Below are positions 61,839-64,000 of a stretch of 64,000 nt of DNA, piece by piece; within the stretch, counting starts at the first letter, position 1, and each line of letters opens with the position of its first letter. The notes beneath the pieces were generated by a model that was not told the origin of the DNA, ran no database searches, and saw nothing but the letters and a program-made list of their open reading frames with translations. The DNA lies in NCBI GenBank assembly GCA_038326025.1, contig JBBQJP010000014.1, positions 1-64,000 on the forward strand, written 5' to 3'. The translations under genes were made by a program, and so were the position numbers. Origin of the DNA: CAISIP01 sp038326025. Its GTDB lineage: Bacteria > Pseudomonadota > Gammaproteobacteria > Burkholderiales > Burkholderiaceae_C.

Positions 61839-62339
61839 ATGCAAATGGAGCTGGATGCGATCGACCAACAGCTGCTTTGTGCCTTGCAGCGCAATGCCAG
61901 GATGACCACCAGCGAACTGGCGCAGGCCACCGGCCTGTCCCAGTCGCCCTGCTGGCGGCGCGTGCGGCGCCTCGAAGAGGCCGGGCTGATCGATGGCTAC
62001 CACGCACGGCTGAACCGGCGCAAGCTCGGTTATGGCGTGGTCGCGTTTGTCAGCATCACCATCGACCACCAGACAGACGCGCGCAATGCCGAATTTGTCG
62101 CCGCCGTGCTGGCCATTCCCGAAGTGGTGATGTTCCATGCCGTGACCGGCACAGCCGACTTTCTGTTGATGGTGGTTGCCAGTGATCTGGACACTTACTC
62201 CACCGTATTGCAGCGCAAGCTGCATCGCCTGCCCGGTGCGCAGCAGGTCCAGACCAGTTTGTCGTTGCAGGAGTTCAGGGCCTTCGATACCTTGCCGGTT
62301 CCCGGCGCAGCCCAACTCGACCCAGACCTCGCCACCTGA
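61839..62339 (+). CDS. Lrp/AsnC-family transcriptional regulator
   Basis: The 166-residue product has an N-terminal helix-turn-helix (DAIDQQLLCALQRNARMTTS, ELAQATGLSQSPCWRRVRRL). The C-terminal RAM ligand-binding domain includes VVMFHAVTGTADFLLMVVAS. It diverges from the aminotransferase-kynA operon and is its likely regulator, with an aromatic amino acid or kynurenine as possible ligand (inference). Confidence 0.93.
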   Translation: MQMELDAIDQQLLCALQRNARMTTSELAQATGLSQSPCWRRVRRLEEAGLIDGYHARLNRRKLGYGVVAFVSITIDHQTDARNAEFVAAVLAIPEVVMFHAVTGTADFLLMVVASDLDTYSTVLQRKLHRLPGAQQVQTSLSLQEFRAFDTLPVPGAAQLDPDLAT

Positions 62340-62412
62340 GCCAGACGCAGCCGGTGCGCTTCGCGTCACTGGCGCGACTGCCCGCTCGCGCCGCCCTGCG
62401 CACAATCGGGCC

Positions 62413-63081
62413 ATGGGCACCCTCTACCTCGTACGCCATGGCCAGGCATCGTTTGGCGCGGACAACTACGACCAGCTCAGCGACCTCGGTCAGCGCCAGA
62501 GCGAACGCCTGGGCAGCTACCTGGCCGGCAAAGGGCTGTCGTTCGAAGCCGCATTCTGCGGCAGCCTGCAACGCCAGCGCCAGACACTGGCTGGCATTTG
62601 CCAGGGTGCGGCGATGTCGCCACCGGTGACCGAGTGGCCGGGTCTGAATGAATATGACAGCGCTGCGGTGATTGCGAGCATCTACCCGCATGCGCTGGAA
62701 AAACCGGACACGCCGGAAAAGTACCGGCATCATTTCCGCCTGCTGCGCGACGGCCTGACCCAGTGGATGAACGGCGTGGTCAGCCCGCGCGGCATGCCCG
62801 ACTACCCGACCTTCGTGGATGGCGTCTGGCAGGCACTCGAGCAGGTGCGCAAACACCATACCGGCAATGTGTTGATGGTCTCCAGCGGTGGCCCGATTGC
62901 CACCGCGGTCGGCCAGGTACTGGGCACGTCGCCAGAGACATCCATTGAGCTCAACATGCGTATCCGCAACAGCGCGGTGACGGAGTTTGCGTTCAATCCG
63001 AAACGCCACATGCTGCTGACCTACAACACCCTGCCACACCTGGACGATGCGCAGTACCAGGACTGGATCACTTACGCCTGA
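62413..63081 (+). CDS. Histidine-phosphatase (phosphoglycerate-mutase-like) family protein
   Basis: The start MGTLYLVRHGQASFGADNYD gives 222 residues with the phospho-accepting His9 in the RHG motif. The usual second catalytic His near the C-terminus (HGG) is replaced by Ser in LMVSSGGPIATAVG, a variant seen in some subgroups. A phosphatase on an unknown substrate is more likely than a glycolytic mutase. It starts 73 bases after the Lrp gene. Confidence 0.87.
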   Translation: MGTLYLVRHGQASFGADNYDQLSDLGQRQSERLGSYLAGKGLSFEAAFCGSLQRQRQTLAGICQGAAMSPPVTEWPGLNEYDSAAVIASIYPHALEKPDTPEKYRHHFRLLRDGLTQWMNGVVSPRGMPDYPTFVDGVWQALEQVRKHHTGNVLMVSSGGPIATAVGQVLGTSPETSIELNMRIRNSAVTEFAFNPKRHMLLTYNTLPHLDDAQYQDWITYA

Positions 63082-63149
63082 AGCAGCGCGACGTCATCGG
63101 GTGCACAATTGAGCGCACACCATCCATACGTCGGACGGGAGACACTGCC

Positions 63150-63638
63150 ATGCTCAAAGGACTGCACCACAACGCCTACCGCTGCCGCGACTCCGAGCAG
63201 ACGCGCAGATTCTATGAAGACTTCCTGGGATTGCCGCTGATCAACGCCTTCACCATCAACGAGACCAAGAGTGGCCGCGCCACGAACACGCTGCACTCGT
63301 TTTATGCCATGGACGACGGCTCCTGCCTGGCGTTCTTCGAAGACCCGGGTCGGCCGTTCGACTTCAAGGACCAGCACGACTTCGACCTGCATATCGCACT
63401 CGAGGTGGCCCCAACCGACTTGCAGCCAATGCTGGACAAAGGCAAGTCCGCTGGCATCGAAACCCGCGGCATCGCCGATCACGGATTCATCGACTCGATC
63501 TATTTCCGCGACCCCAATGGTTATGTGATCGAACTTACCGCCAAGCGGCCCGACCATGACGCGCAGGTTGCGCTTTCCGCAAAAACTGCGCACGCGGCAC
63601 TGGCGCAATGGCAACAGGACAAGAAAACGACGGGTTGA
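63150..63638 (+). CDS. VOC-family protein (glyoxalase/bleomycin-resistance/dioxygenase fold)
   Basis: The 162-residue product has the vicinal oxygen chelate fold. The metal-site-like His is in MLKGLHHNAYRCRDSEQTRR, a second is in DLHIALEVAP, and the C-terminal acidic ligand is in FRDPNGYVIELTAKRPD. It is unlike the VOC protein near 48 kb. The substrate is unknown. It follows the histidine-phosphatase gene by 68 bases. Confidence 0.86.
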   Translation: MLKGLHHNAYRCRDSEQTRRFYEDFLGLPLINAFTINETKSGRATNTLHSFYAMDDGSCLAFFEDPGRPFDFKDQHDFDLHIALEVAPTDLQPMLDKGKSAGIETRGIADHGFIDSIYFRDPNGYVIELTAKRPDHDAQVALSAKTAHAALAQWQQDKKTTG

Positions 63639-63674
63639 CGCGACCATCCGAGCCGCATCCGCGGCGTGAATCTG

Positions 63675-64000
63675 TCAGCTGCGCAGCGGCAACGCGACTC
63701 CCACCGCCATGAAAACGCCACCACAGGCCTGATTGAAGCGGCGCCCGACACGCGCCAGCCAAGGGCTGATGCGGTAGGCCATGCTGGCGATGAAAAGTTC
63801 GATGGTGATTTCTATGGCGGCGAAAGTGCCGGCCATCACGATGAACTGAAGCCAGAGACTACGCGCCGGATCAATGAACTGGGGCAGGAATGCCGCGAAG
63901 AACAGGATGCCCTTGGGATTGGTCAGCGCCGACAAGGCCCCCTGCCGGAACAAGGACGCACCGGAACGAATCGACTGGCCGCAAGCAGCCTCCAGGCCCA
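63675..64000 (-). CDS. LysE/RhtB-family exporter, N-terminus cut by window edge
   Basis: The frame stays open to the right edge, so the start lies outside. The visible 108 residues contain the family motif NPKGILFFAAFLPQFIDPAR and two further hydrophobic segments. They end in FMAVGVALPLRS, typical of LysE/RhtB C-termini. Its 36-base gap to the convergent VOC gene shows no terminator I can identify. Confidence 0.88.
   Translation of the reverse strand, partial: GLEAACGQSIRSGASLFRQGALSALTNPKGILFFAAFLPQFIDPARSLWLQFIVMAGTFAAIEITIELFIASMAYRISPWLARVGRRFNQACGGVFMAVGVALPLRS

Noticed and set aside
1..64000. CRISPR arrays, transposons, prophage, toxin-antitoxin or defence genes, tRNA and rRNA genes
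   Set aside because: No spaced direct repeats, transposase or integrase motifs, or RNA-gene features were recognised on reading; a dedicated tRNA or covariance search could not be run.

Overview
The window is GC-rich, gene-dense chromosomal DNA from a betaproteobacterium, most likely of the order Burkholderiales. Three things point there: an FlhDC-controlled flagellar regulon, two periplasmic solute-binding proteins of the Bug/TctC family, and many LysR, MocR and Lrp regulators beside small catabolic operons. The genus cannot be fixed from the sequence. I saw no rRNA, tRNA, CRISPR array, transposase or prophage gene.

The first 39.8 kb is an almost complete flagellar island. On the minus strand lie fliL-M-N-O-P-Q (fliR would be off the left edge), fliF-G-H-I-J-K, fliS-fliT, fliD and two tandem flagellin genes. 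fliE is on the plus strand, divergent from fliF. Next on the plus strand come the master regulator flhDC, motAB, a lone cheY, flhB-flhA-flhF and the flagellar sigma factor gene fliA. flgN, flgM and flgA face back on the minus strand. The rod, hook, ring and junction operon flgB-C-D-E-F-G-H-I-J-K-L closes the island, with an HDOD-domain gene one base after flgL. Sigma-28 type promoters (TCAAGTTT-N11-GCCGATAG or close) are visible before flgM, fliS and the first flagellin gene. They fit the hierarchy FlhDC, then hook-basal body with FliA held by FlgM, then filament genes. The striking anomaly is flgB. Codon 21 is TAG where the family has glutamine, so as written the proximal rod protein cannot be made. 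No cheA, cheW, cheR, cheB, cheZ, flhG or flaG is present in this otherwise tight block.

From 39.8 to 48.2 kb is a catabolic region around a LysR regulator. One side has a hydroxyacid dehydrogenase of the malate/lactate Ldh_2 family, a Bug receptor, an aldehyde dehydrogenase and a cupin. The other has a VOC protein, an FAH-family hydrolase, a second Bug receptor and an orphan TRAP solute-binding protein that lacks a signal peptide. The substrate is unknown; uptake and stepwise oxidation of a carboxylated compound is an inference.

From 48.6 to 56.6 kb a MocR-type PLP-dependent regulator diverges from a tight gene run: LysE exporter, EamA transporter, class I aminotransferase, glutathione transferase, PhzF isomerase, threonine dehydratase-like enzyme, YgjP metalloprotease and a DUF454 membrane protein. 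This looks like amino-acid handling under PLP-linked control. An outer-membrane phospholipase A (pldA) follows. A hemerythrin gene comes next, with an FNR/DNR-type box upstream.

From 58.7 to 62.3 kb an aromatic aminotransferase, tryptophan 2,3-dioxygenase and an alpha/beta-hydrolase resembling kynurenine formamidase overlap by four bases at each junction. They diverge from an Lrp/AsnC regulator across an AT-rich spacer with four TTTCGAT-like repeats. This predicts tryptophan to kynurenine conversion, with the aminotransferase possibly making kynurenic acid. The window ends with a histidine-phosphatase family protein, another VOC protein and a LysE-family gene cut by the right edge.
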